In this document: piece after piece, positions 18,460 through 27,397 of the stretch
Layout of the letters: every line of letters begins with the position of its first letter
How positions within the stretch are numbered: the stretch's first letter is position 1
Source: Vulcanimicrobiota bacterium
GTDB lineage: Bacteria > Vulcanimicrobiota > Xenobia > Xenobiales > JADMJV01
Assembly (NCBI GenBank): GCA_022842865.1
Contig: JALHOV010000007.1
Coordinates: 1-33,537 of the forward strand
Direction: 5' to 3'
DNA: 33,537 nt
Notes under the pieces: generated by a model
The model's input: only the letters and a program-made list of their open reading frames with translations
Databases searched by the model: none
Told to the model about the DNA's origin: nothing
Made by a program: the position numbers and the translations under genes

Positions 18460-19076
18460 AATATCTCTCTTCCGAATATGCGGGAAAAATGGCGGCAAAA
18501 CCTCTTTTCCAAATCGTCCCGCGCGATTTCCCCCCGATGCTGGCTTAGGCTAATCATCTCGACTCCCTGCAAACCGCACGGAATGATGGCTTCAAAGCCA
18601 CTTAGATCCGGGCCATAGTTGATCGCCACCCCGTGGGAAGTTACCCAACTGGAAGCTCTTACGCCGATCGACGCGAGCTTCTTCCCGTCCAGCCAGATAC
18701 CGGTTCTACCGGACTCGCGGCCGGCCTTCAAGTCAAAGTCCGCGCACAGGTCGATGACCACCTGTTCCAGTTCGCGCAGATAGCGATGCAGATCGCGACG
18801 TCCCTCTTCCAGTAAGAGGATTGGATAGACGATCAGCTGACCGGGCCCGTGATAGGTAATCTCACCGCCTCGGCCAGTGCGCACCGGGATGATGGAGGGA
18901 TCTTTCAGGTTGTCCAGAGTGGCGCCCCGGCCCAGCGTGTAGACCGGCGGGTGTTCCAGCAGCAGCAGTTGGTCTTCGATTTCACCACGCTTTCGACGCT
19001 GAACCAGGTCCTGCTGCAACATCTCGGCGGTCTCGTAGCCGACTTCGGGATAGCGACCGAGACGGCAAGGGATCAG
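18456..19076 (-). CDS. lipB: Octanoyltransferase; probable CTG start at 19076 (ORF track starts at internal ATG 19022)
   Basis: LLLLEHPPVYTLGRGA, GRGGEITYHGPGQLIVYPIL, RTGIWLDGKKLASIGVRASSWVTSHGVAINYGPDLSGFEAIIPCGL; upstream in-frame LIPCRLGRYPEVGYETAEM fits the family N-terminus. Confidence 0.93.
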   Translation of the reverse strand: MIPCRLGRYPEVGYETAEMLQQDLVQRRKRGEIEDQLLLLEHPPVYTLGRGATLDNLKDPSIIPVRTGRGGEITYHGPGQLIVYPILLLEEGRRDLHRYLRELEQVVIDLCADFDLKAGRESGRTGIWLDGKKLASIGVRASSWVTSHGVAINYGPDLSGFEAIIPCGLQGVEMISLSQHRGEIARDDLEKRFCRHFSRIFGREIL

Positions 19077-20326
19077 AGCAGACTCTCCGGGAAATCCTGG
19101 AGGAAGGCCTTGATCTGGGCCATGAAGCGATCGGCGGTGGCTCCGTCGATGACGCGATGATCAAAGGACAGCGCCAGATACATCATATGGCGGACGGCGA
19201 TGGCGTCGTCCTCCGTCACCACCGGCCGCTTGGTCAGGGTGCCCACTCCCAGGATGGCCACCTGGGGTTGATTGATGATGGGCGTGCCAAAAAGACTTCC
19301 GAAGACGCCCGGGTTGGTCACCGTAAAGGTGCCCTCGCTGACCTCGTCCGGTTTGAGCTTTTTGGTGCGGGCGCGCTCGGCCAGATCGGCGATCTGGCGC
19401 GACATGCCGAGCAGGGAGAGCTCGTCGGCGTGCTTGATGACCGGAACCAGCAGTCCCCAATCCAGCGCCACCGCCATTCCCAGGTTCATCTGGCTTTTGT
19501 AGGCAACTTGATTATCGACGATGGATGAATTCAAAATGGGGTAACTGCGCAGACCCTCGACCACCGCCTTCATGATGAAGGGCATGTAAGTCAGGTTGAC
19601 TCCGCGCGTGGCGTATTCGGGCTTGTGCTTGGCGCGCAGTTTGACCACTCGGGTCATATCGATTTCGAAGACGGTGGTGACATGCACCGAGGTGTCACGC
19701 GAGATCACCATGTGCTCGGCAATCGAGGCGCGCATCGGGGTGAACGGCTCAAGTCGGTCGCCGGCTCCGGCGCTGTATTTGAACTTCTCGCCGTTCAGGG
19801 CGGGCTTGGAGTGACTGGCGGCCGGGGCCGGAGCGGTCTTCGGCTGTTCCAGGTAGGTCTGCAAATCGGCTTTGGTTACGCGCCCGGAAACGCCGGTGCC
19901 TTGCAACTGGCGAATATCCACGCCGTGCTCTTGAGCCATTTTTCGCACCAGAGGCGAGGAGCGCTGGCGGCGCAGGTCTTCCACACTGGCTTGCGCACTG
20001 ACACTGACCAACGGAGTCGCGACTTGCTGGGGTTGGGCGGGCGGCGTGAGAGTTGCGACGGGGGCGGAAGGGACGGAGCCGCCTTTCTCGGCACCGATGT
20101 AGGCCACCACCTTGTTCACTTCCACCGTCTCGCCCGGCCCGAAGAGCGTCTCCAACAAATAGCCGGAGGCCGGAGCGGGGATCTCGGCGTCTACTTTGTC
20201 GGTCGAGATCTCAAACAGCGGCTCGTCTTTCTCTACCCGATCCCCTGGAGCTTTCAGCCAGGTCACAATGGTGCCCTCGGCGATACTTTCTCCCATTTGA
20301 GGCATAAGGACCTGGGTGTTAGACAT
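19073..20326 (-). CDS. odhB: 2-oxo acid dehydrogenase E2 (dihydrolipoamide acyltransferase)
   Basis: Lipoyl domain LFEISTDKVDAEIPAPASGYL; E3-binding motif SPLVRKMAQEHGVDIRQLQGTGVSGRVTKADL; catalytic ALSFDHRVIDGATADRFM. The substrate (pyruvate, 2-oxoglutarate or branched chain) cannot be told from sequence alone. Confidence 0.92.
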   Translation of the reverse strand: MSNTQVLMPQMGESIAEGTIVTWLKAPGDRVEKDEPLFEISTDKVDAEIPAPASGYLLETLFGPGETVEVNKVVAYIGAEKGGSVPSAPVATLTPPAQPQQVATPLVSVSAQASVEDLRRQRSSPLVRKMAQEHGVDIRQLQGTGVSGRVTKADLQTYLEQPKTAPAPAASHSKPALNGEKFKYSAGAGDRLEPFTPMRASIAEHMVISRDTSVHVTTVFEIDMTRVVKLRAKHKPEYATRGVNLTYMPFIMKAVVEGLRSYPILNSSIVDNQVAYKSQMNLGMAVALDWGLLVPVIKHADELSLLGMSRQIADLAERARTKKLKPDEVSEGTFTVTNPGVFGSLFGTPIINQPQVAILGVGTLTKRPVVTEDDAIAVRHMMYLALSFDHRVIDGATADRFMAQIKAFLQDFPESLL

Positions 20327-20477
20327 AACGGCTCCTTGAAAGATGGTCTCCGGCTGTGTTTCTTGCCGTAACTCGAAACCCTTTTGGCCATGGAACGGCA
20401 ACAATCTCTCGTTTTGGTAGAGATTTGGTAGAAAGCTACCGTTTAGCCTATCTCCATCACCACAGGAGGTTATCCCC

Positions 20478-20918
20478 ATGCAATCGATGTCCAGCACCCA
20501 GTCGGTTAAAGTCTTGAGTCACAAAAGGTCGGAGCAACGCCGCCGCGAGTTGGAGGGAAGCTTGCTCCACCTGATCGATCAGGATAACGGCCCCAACGAT
20601 AAAGACTCGATGGCCTATGACATCGACCTGGAACAGCGCGGCCTCTCGGCCAACGGCTACGAGACGGTGCACCGCATCAAAGGCCGGGTGGCGGGCGGCA
20701 TGCTGGCCGGCAAGGCCGAGTTCACCCGCAGCCAGGAAACCCCGCTCGACGAGGAGCCAGAGGAGCGCTGGGAGATTGACTACCAAGCCGAAAAAATTAC
20801 CTGCGAACGCTGGCGCGGCCTGGACGCCGAAGACGAGAACTTCTACCACAGCATCGAAGTCATCTCGCGCAAGCCCGAAGTCGAGTCCTACCTGATCGAG
20901 TGGAAGTTCTCGAGTTAG
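20478..20918 (+). CDS. Hypothetical protein
   Basis: Acidic 146-aa ORF; AGGAGG at 20463-20468, nine nt before ATG 20478; followed by a strong hairpin. Confidence 0.65.
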   Translation: MQSMSSTQSVKVLSHKRSEQRRRELEGSLLHLIDQDNGPNDKDSMAYDIDLEQRGLSANGYETVHRIKGRVAGGMLAGKAEFTRSQETPLDEEPEERWEIDYQAEKITCERWRGLDAEDENFYHSIEVISRKPEVESYLIEWKFSS

Positions 20919-20924
20919 ACGACT

Positions 20925-20956
20925 GGGCTGGCCGGGCGCAATGGCTCGGCCAGCCC
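20925..20956 (+). terminator. Strong GC hairpin in convergent intergenic space
   Basis: GGGCTGGCCG...CGGCCAGCCC 10-bp inverted repeat just after the stop; no U-tract. Confidence 0.5.
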
Positions 20957-20961
20957 TGAAG

Positions 20962-22275
20962 TTAACCGGCCAGGGCGGCCTCCTGAGCCTCTTGTTTTTT
21001 GCGTTGGGCCCTGGCCAGCAGGGTAGCCACAACGACCCACAGACAAGAGAAGGGAACCGCCGTCCAAGAATAGGCCTGACCGCCGAGGTTGAGGTTCTTG
21101 ATGCCGGTGAAGGCGAAGGACGCCATGCTGTCTCCAGCCCGATAAACAAACGTATCGACGAAGTTCTTGGCGATGTATTTGTCTTCCTTAGATACGACCG
21201 TGAAGAGGATCTCTCGAGAAGGCTTGGCGATCGCGTAGTTGAGCATTTTGCGGAAGGCATCAAAGAGGGACAGCAAGATCAGGCCCGGGTGCAAGGCCAG
21301 AACCACAAACCCAATGCAGGTAAAGACTGGAACCAGTGCCAGCGAGAAAACCATGCCCAGCGTGGAAATCACTCTCCCGGTAATGAACAACTGAACCAGC
21401 AAAGTGCCACCCGACGAGATAAAGTTCATCCAACCAAAAAAAGCGACTCGCGCCTCGCGGGTCTTAAAGACGTCGCCGACCACCATTTGCTTTTGAAAAT
21501 AAATGAACGAACTCGTAAAAGTGTAGAGAAACAGGTAGGCGCAAATCCCGAAAAGATACGGAGACTTGAGCACAAGCAAAACCCCCGTCCAAGGTTTCGG
21601 GCTTTGCGTGCTGCTCCCGGCAGCCTTCGAATCGGCACTCTGCTGGTCGCGAAGCACGTCGTCAATGGAAGGGCGGGCCCGGACACTGAGCTCCAGCAGC
21701 AACATCGACACAAAAATGAGGTTGGTCGCTCCCACATGCAAAACAAGTGTTCCCGCGATGGTCGACCCGACCAGCTGCCCCAGGGTGCCTCCCGCTCCGA
21801 TAAAACCGAAAAATTTCTTACCCTGGCTACCGGTGAAGCGGTCGGCCATCACCGACCAGAACAGGGACATAGCAAACAGACTAAAGACACTGACCCAGAC
21901 GAAAAAAATACTGGGAATCAGGCGGGCACTTCCGACCACCTCGGCCTGCCCACTGGCGGCGCCGATGGCCTTGAAGGCGAGAATGAAGAGAAACTGGTTC
22001 AGGATGAAAAACCGATAAATCACCGGAACCAGCCGGGTGCGCGGAATGCGTGCCATCACCATGCTGAAAATTGGATTGGCGAGAAACATGACGGCCATCG
22101 TCCAAAGGAAAAGCGTGGGCGTGTCGCCGAGCAAAACGCCCGCTTCATCACGCAGCGGCTGCAAGATGTAGTAAGAAGCCATTAAGCAAAAGAAAAAGGT
22201 GAACGAGAAGAGCACATAACCGCTCTCCTGACGATCACACTTGAGATTCTTCTGGATCAGGTCGTGAAGGAACAT
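20962..22275 (-). CDS. NTT (ADP/ATP translocase)-like MFS carrier
   Basis: About 12 TM segments; SYYILQPLRDEAGV, SLFWSVMADRFTGSQGKKFFGFIGAGGTLGQLVGS, PSREILFTVVSKEDKYIAKNFVDTFVYRAGD. ATG at 22275; the longer track ORF overlaps the divergent gene. Confidence 0.75.
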   Translation of the reverse strand: MFLHDLIQKNLKCDRQESGYVLFSFTFFFCLMASYYILQPLRDEAGVLLGDTPTLFLWTMAVMFLANPIFSMVMARIPRTRLVPVIYRFFILNQFLFILAFKAIGAASGQAEVVGSARLIPSIFFVWVSVFSLFAMSLFWSVMADRFTGSQGKKFFGFIGAGGTLGQLVGSTIAGTLVLHVGATNLIFVSMLLLELSVRARPSIDDVLRDQQSADSKAAGSSTQSPKPWTGVLLVLKSPYLFGICAYLFLYTFTSSFIYFQKQMVVGDVFKTREARVAFFGWMNFISSGGTLLVQLFITGRVISTLGMVFSLALVPVFTCIGFVVLALHPGLILLSLFDAFRKMLNYAIAKPSREILFTVVSKEDKYIAKNFVDTFVYRAGDSMASFAFTGIKNLNLGGQAYSWTAVPFSCLWVVVATLLARAQRKKQEAQEAALAG

Positions 22276-22390
22276 CGGGGCCCTCCCCAGGCTTGGCTTA
22301 GTGCCCGACAATCCCTGGACGCGATGCTGTAAAGGTTCTATAAAGATCGCGAGCGGCAGGCTTCTCGGGCACAAAAGCCAACTAGGGAAA

Positions 22391-23383
22391 ATGAAAAAGA
22401 CCGCCCTTTTCCTTTCTCTTTTCACTGCTGTCGTCACCCTCTGCGCCCAGCCGGGCCAAAGCTGTGGTGCCTTTGGACGAGGCGACAACAACGCTCCGCC
22501 CATGCGACTCGACCGTCAGAGCGCCTTTCTCTGGCAAGCTCAGGGCAAGGAGCATATGCTCCTATCGGTTCAATACTCAGGTGGGACCAACGAATTCGCC
22601 TGGGTGATTCCGGTGGAGTCGCGGCCCGAAGTCACCGTGGAAAAGGGCGCGCCGTTCACGGAACTGCGACGGGCCACCGAGATCAGGCAGACAACCCTAC
22701 GCGCTCCCGAAGCCGGTGGCGGCTCCAAGGGAATGCCGGCCAATCGGGGCGTGACCGTGCTCGAGCAAAAGGAAGAAGGTCCTTACAACATCGCTGTGCT
22801 CTCGGCCACTTCGGGCGGCGGACTCTATGAATGGTTGAAGACCAACCAGTTCGCGGTCAGCAAAAATGCCCGCGGCCAGATGGACTACTACATCAGTCAC
22901 AAGTATGTCTTCGTGGCCGCGCGCATTCGCAACGGCGCCAGAACGAACGAGAAAATCGGCAGCCGCTTAAGCAGTGGGACCATCGCGCCCATGCACCTGA
23001 CCTTTGCAGCCAAAAAGCTGAGCTATCCCCTGAAAATGACGGCCGTCAACCCGGGCATGTCCGAGATGGAGATCTACGTTGCTGGGGACACCTGGGCCCA
23101 AGACAAAGTGCTCGAACACGTCAACGGAGCACCTTCCAATCTGGATGAGGTGCGCCCGCCCACAGGAGTGCGCGTACAGACCTTCCAACTGAAACCCTCG
23201 CAGGGAGGAACCTTCGCCATTTCCGGGCCGCCTGGCCTGGCCAACCCGCAGGGAAGCTTTCCCACTCTGGCGCGACTGCTACCCAAAGGCGGCAAGCTGA
23301 CCAAATACAACGGCGTTCTGGGCGACGCTCAACGCCAGCGCGACCTGGTCTTCGCTGCCGTTCATTCAGGAGGTGCCCAATGA
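22391..23383 (+). CDS. Secreted DUF2330-like protein, copy 1
   Basis: Signal peptide MKKTALFLSLFTAVVTLCAQ; LLSVQYSGGTNEFAWVIPV, YVFVAARIRNG, GTIAPMHLTFAAKKLSYPLKMTAVNPG. Confidence 0.75.
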   Translation: MKKTALFLSLFTAVVTLCAQPGQSCGAFGRGDNNAPPMRLDRQSAFLWQAQGKEHMLLSVQYSGGTNEFAWVIPVESRPEVTVEKGAPFTELRRATEIRQTTLRAPEAGGGSKGMPANRGVTVLEQKEEGPYNIAVLSATSGGGLYEWLKTNQFAVSKNARGQMDYYISHKYVFVAARIRNGARTNEKIGSRLSSGTIAPMHLTFAAKKLSYPLKMTAVNPGMSEMEIYVAGDTWAQDKVLEHVNGAPSNLDEVRPPTGVRVQTFQLKPSQGGTFAISGPPGLANPQGSFPTLARLLPKGGKLTKYNGVLGDAQRQRDLVFAAVHSGGAQ

Positions 23384-24411
23384 AACGTCCCTTGATCGCA
23401 CTCGGCGTGCTGGCCACAGCCGTCTCGCTTTCCCAGGTCGGCCGCAGCTGTTGCGCCATCCCCCACTACAACCCGAAGATCAGCGCCGCTCCCACCATCC
23501 ACCTCGACAAACAAAGCGCCTTTCTCTGGCAGAGCCAGGGCAAGGAGCACATGCTCTTGTCGGTGATTTACTCGGGAGGCACCAACGAATTCGCCTGGGT
23601 GATTCCAGTGGAGACGCGGCCGGAAGTCAAGGTGGAAAAGGGCGCTCCCTTCACGGAACTCAGGCGCCTCACAGAAATCCACCGGCCGGTCATGGAAACG
23701 GCCCGGGCCAGTGCGCCCGGCGCGATGGCGCCCAGGGAAGGGGTGGTGGTCTTGGAACGGCGCGAAGAAGGTCCCTACGACCTGGCCCTGCTCTCGGCCA
23801 GTTCCAGCGGTGGTCTTTACGAGTGGCTTAAAAAGAACGACTTTCAGGTCACCCAAAACGCCAAGGGCCACCTCAATTACTACGTCGAGCGAAAATTCAT
23901 CTTCGTAGCCGCGCGCATCCGCAACGGCGCCAAAGACAACGCGGCCATCGCCGAAAAACTACGTCAGGGCACCATCGCCCCCATGCATCTGAGCTTCAAG
24001 GCCAAGAAACTTAGCTACCCTCTCCGAGTAACGGCCGCCAATCCCGGTCCCTCGGAAATGGAGATCTACGTGGCCGGCTCGGTCGAGGCTTACAAGCCGA
24101 GACGCAGCAAAGATCCGTTTGCGGGTCCCGGCTTGAACCAGCAGACTTTCCAGTTAACCCCCACCGGGGGCCAGGCATTTCATGTGGAAGGCCCGGCCGG
24201 CGTGAGCCCTGCGGGTACTTTTCCAACCCTGCGACGCTTGATTCCGGCCGGCGGGAAACTGACCAAGTTCACGGCCGTGCTCAACGACGAGCAGCGTCAG
24301 GAGGACCTGGTCTTCGCCAACATTTCGGCGCAGCGCAACGCCAGCGCGGCCACCGTCAAAGTGGGCGGAGCCGTACCCGCGGTAGGAAAGACGGCGCTGC
24401 CTACCACGTAG
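23380..24411 (+). CDS. Secreted DUF2330-like protein, copy 2 (tandem paralog)
   Basis: Clearly similar to copy 1 over most of its length; 4-nt ATGA overlap. Confidence 0.75.
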   Translation: MKRPLIALGVLATAVSLSQVGRSCCAIPHYNPKISAAPTIHLDKQSAFLWQSQGKEHMLLSVIYSGGTNEFAWVIPVETRPEVKVEKGAPFTELRRLTEIHRPVMETARASAPGAMAPREGVVVLERREEGPYDLALLSASSSGGLYEWLKKNDFQVTQNAKGHLNYYVERKFIFVAARIRNGAKDNAAIAEKLRQGTIAPMHLSFKAKKLSYPLRVTAANPGPSEMEIYVAGSVEAYKPRRSKDPFAGPGLNQQTFQLTPTGGQAFHVEGPAGVSPAGTFPTLRRLIPAGGKLTKFTAVLNDEQRQEDLVFANISAQRNASAATVKVGGAVPAVGKTALPTT

Positions 24412-25808
24412 AGGTTGGGCCACTCGTGGCTGCGCAATTGGGAATCCACCACTGACTGACCCCGCTCGCCCATTCGGCAGGTGCCGGCCAGATGGGCAGG
24501 ATCATCGGCTTGCTCGTAGTGGAGCACGTGACTGGCCCCCATTTCCTGGAAGATGCGGGCGTGCACCAGCACGCTTTCGTCGATGGAATCCAGGGTGTAT
24601 CGGCTGAGCGCGAAATGAACGCGCGGCCGCGGCACGCCCAGACTGTCCTTTTGATCGGAGAGAGAGATGCGGTTTTCGGGTCGGGGCAGTTCTTCGCAGT
24701 TGGAGACCAACAAGAGCTGCCGGCTCACGTGCTCGCGCACGGCGGCCTGCAGCTCTTTGCCTTTAAATCCCCGCTCTACCAACTGCCGTGCGACCATCGG
24801 CGGAGCACCGTCGGGCCAACCGTCGTTGCCAATCGAGACCACGAAACCCGCCCGGCTGCGCCGGAAGGGCCCATCGCGAAACTGGGTGATGCCCGAAACC
24901 ACCTGGGGCGAACGAAACGGCCATACGGGTCGCGGGGCCAGGGCACGACTCACCTGACCGGCCATCCCCATCAGAAAGCGGCCAGTCCAGCCGTTGGCCA
25001 GCCCCGAATGGAGCAAAAGGCGAGGGGACTCGACCGCATTGGCCGCCAGGATCAGGAGAGGAGCCGACACCTGGATGCTCTCGCCGGCCCGCCGGCATTC
25101 GACGGCCGTGACCCGACCGTCCCTGGTGAGCAGGCGAGTCACCGGCGTTTCACTCCACAGCGTTGCCCCGGCCTGAAGCGCCTTTCGAACGTGCACTGAA
25201 GCGTCATATTTGGCCCCGATCGGGCAAATCGGGAAGCAAGTGGCGCTGCCTCGGCAGGCGGGCCGGCCGTCGTAGTCCACCGAATTGCGAGCGGCCGGCA
25301 AGACTTCCACCCGGTAACCGAACTTGCGGGCCGCCAGGGCCACCTGTTGGTCCAGGTAGGTGGCCGGCAAAGGGGGGAGAGCGGCGCCAGCCACGCCCAA
25401 TTCTTTCTCGGCCTCCGCGTAGTAGGGTTGCAGATCGGCCAGGCGCAGCGGCCAGTCCTGGCCGACCCCGAAGCGAGATTTCATGCGCAGGTCAGACTCC
25501 AGGAAGCGCAGGGTGGTGGCCAACCAATGCCAGGTGGTCCCGCCCACCACTTTCTCGTAGACCGCCGTGAACGGCTCTCGGCCGCGTTGTTCAAAATAAC
25601 GGTCGGGTTCGTGGAAACGTGGCTGATCCGGTCCCATCGGATACGTGTCATTGGCCTTCTCACCGAGAGCAAAGCGTTCCACGGCCTGGCGGCGGTCGAC
25701 TGACGGCCCGGCCTCGATCATGAGCACCTTACGACCGGCCGCGGCTAGCTTCCAGGCGCAAATCGAGCCGGCTACACCGGATCCGATGACGACTACCTCG
25801 AAGTCCAA
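24297..25808 (-). CDS. GMC-family FAD oxidoreductase (probable TTG start near 25808; ORF track extends to 25877)
   Basis: FEVVVIGSGVAGSICAWKLAAAGRKVLMIEAG, VGGTTWHWLATTLRF, HLAGTCRMG, NLYVVGSAVFPTAGTAPPTLTVAALALR. Confidence 0.9.
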   Translation of the reverse strand: MDFEVVVIGSGVAGSICAWKLAAAGRKVLMIEAGPSVDRRQAVERFALGEKANDTYPMGPDQPRFHEPDRYFEQRGREPFTAVYEKVVGGTTWHWLATTLRFLESDLRMKSRFGVGQDWPLRLADLQPYYAEAEKELGVAGAALPPLPATYLDQQVALAARKFGYRVEVLPAARNSVDYDGRPACRGSATCFPICPIGAKYDASVHVRKALQAGATLWSETPVTRLLTRDGRVTAVECRRAGESIQVSAPLLILAANAVESPRLLLHSGLANGWTGRFLMGMAGQVSRALAPRPVWPFRSPQVVSGITQFRDGPFRRSRAGFVVSIGNDGWPDGAPPMVARQLVERGFKGKELQAAVREHVSRQLLLVSNCEELPRPENRISLSDQKDSLGVPRPRVHFALSRYTLDSIDESVLVHARIFQEMGASHVLHYEQADDPAHLAGTCRMGERGQSVVDSQLRSHEWPNLYVVGSAVFPTAGTAPPTLTVAALALRCAEMLAKTRSS

Positions 25809-26125
25809 GCACGCCCCCAGTCCGCGCGCTGCGCCGGCGGCCGTGCGGGCGCGTTGGCAAAGGGGACCCAATCCCAACCGCGCCCTTCCAGCAGGCGCAA
25901 CAGCACGCGCCTTGCCGCCGCCTCGCCCTCCGGCCAGTCGCGCAGCCCTTCCAACGAATCGGCGCGCGACACAAGCAACTGCAAATCGGGCAGGGCTTCG
26001 GCAGGGACATACTCGACTGGCTCGCCTAGCAGCAGGGAGGCCATTTGCTCAGGACGCGACTGTCCCCAGCTCCAACCCATGGCGGCCATCCAGCCTATGG
26101 CCAGCAGAAAGTTTCGTCGTTGCAT
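25793..26125 (-). CDS. Putative small subunit of the adjacent GMC dehydrogenase
   Basis: 110 aa, N-terminal QRRNFLLAIGWMAAMGWSWG export-like sequence; overlaps the GMC gene start. Assigned mainly by context. Confidence 0.5.
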   Translation of the reverse strand: MQRRNFLLAIGWMAAMGWSWGQSRPEQMASLLLGEPVEYVPAEALPDLQLLVSRADSLEGLRDWPEGEAAARRVLLRLLEGRGWDWVPFANAPARPPAQRADWGRAWTSR

Positions 26126-26226
26126 CGGGGCCAGTATAAGGGTACCCGCAAAACCATACCAGCAGCCCGGTGCAAAACCGGCTCCAGCCTTTACTCTGAG
26201 ACTACACCAAACAGGAGGACGAAACG

Positions 26227-26304
26227 ATGAAAATGATTGGGCTGTGGTTAATTGGAGTGCCGATTTCCGGAATTATTCTGCTGAAAATTCTGGGTATGGT
26301 TTAA
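26227..26304 (+). CDS. 25-aa membrane microprotein MKMIGLWLIGVPISGIILLKILGMV
   Basis: AGGAGG at 26213-26218 with 8-nt spacing to ATG; single hydrophobic segment; stop TAA 26302-26304. Too short for the ORF track. Confidence 0.6.
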   Translation: MKMIGLWLIGVPISGIILLKILGMV

Positions 26305-27347
26305 CGGGAAAGCTTCGCAAATGCGGCCGAAAAGTCAATCTTGTCGGCCCACTCAGGGTGATCGATGATGGGATTGCGGTTCCCCTGAAGTTCAAAGATG
26401 GCCTGGTTTCGATGTAGTTCATACAACGAGACCGGGTCTTCTTTATGCCAGCGCAAAAACGTCTCGATATCTTCTGGCCGATACTCGTCGGATTTCTCGC
26501 CGATCTCACCAGGATAGCGCATCAAGAAATAGAGCGCGGCGCGAGCCACAGCTCCCTTGCCGGCATCGGGCTCAAAGCGATTGATTTCCTTGGGGGCCCA
26601 GCCGCCCAGGCTGCGATCCTCGGGATGTTGACGGGTATCCCCGTAGGGACGGCAGCCCCGCTGTTCGTTGGCCTTCTTCTCGCAGGTAAAGAGAATATGC
26701 AAATCGCCCTTGGGCGTGCGATCGCGGTCGAAGAAATACTGCGGCACGGAGTGCTCACCATTGTAGTAGCGATAGCCTTCCACCAAAGCGATGCGCTGAG
26801 CGATTTCCAGAGCGTTGCCGGGAGCCTTAAGAAGCTCCTCACCCCACTGCTTGGCCTGCTGTTTAAAGTCGACCTTGGCGTTCACTTTGCGCTGAACGAC
26901 GGTACCATCCGCGTGCACACGCGGTTCTCCCTGAACCTTGATCTTCTGCTTAAAATCCTTGTCCTTGGTGACGCGAATCGGATCGGTGGTGGCCACCGGA
27001 TCTTTGGCGTAGATGCTCTGCAAGCGCAAATTCGGTCGCAGGTCCACCCAGGGAAAGAGATACTTGATGGGATCGAAGCTGAACTTTTCGCGATGAGTGC
27101 GCCGAACCAATTGGCTCAACTGCTGATAGTCGGGGCCCGCCTCCGAGTAGTATTTGGCCCGATCGGCCAGATCTTTGGTTTCGTCGTAATAGGGCTTGCC
27201 AGCCGCTTCCAGGACTTTCTTCAGGTCGGCGGGGACTTCGTCGTCAGCGGAAGTGGGCACAAATCGGTCGCCTGCCGCGGGCGCGGCCTGAGCCGGAGCC
27301 GCCGTGGGTCGGTTCCGGAGAGTGGAGTTGAGCGCGCCGATCTGCAT
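26301..27347 (-). CDS. Endonuclease I family nuclease
   Basis: EGYRYYNGEHSVPQYFFDRD...DLHILFTCEKKANEQRGCRPYGD...WAPKEINRFEPDAGKGAVARAALYFLMRYP...FLRWHKEDPVSLYELHRNQAIFELQGNRNPIIDHPEWAD. Confidence 0.85.
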   Translation of the reverse strand: MQIGALNSTLRNRPTAAPAQAAPAAGDRFVPTSADDEVPADLKKVLEAAGKPYYDETKDLADRAKYYSEAGPDYQQLSQLVRRTHREKFSFDPIKYLFPWVDLRPNLRLQSIYAKDPVATTDPIRVTKDKDFKQKIKVQGEPRVHADGTVVQRKVNAKVDFKQQAKQWGEELLKAPGNALEIAQRIALVEGYRYYNGEHSVPQYFFDRDRTPKGDLHILFTCEKKANEQRGCRPYGDTRQHPEDRSLGGWAPKEINRFEPDAGKGAVARAALYFLMRYPGEIGEKSDEYRPEDIETFLRWHKEDPVSLYELHRNQAIFELQGNRNPIIDHPEWADKIDFSAAFAKLSR

Positions 27348-27397
27348 GTTTGCAGATTAGCGGGAACCCCTGAAATCTAGTTGAAACAGCCGGAACA

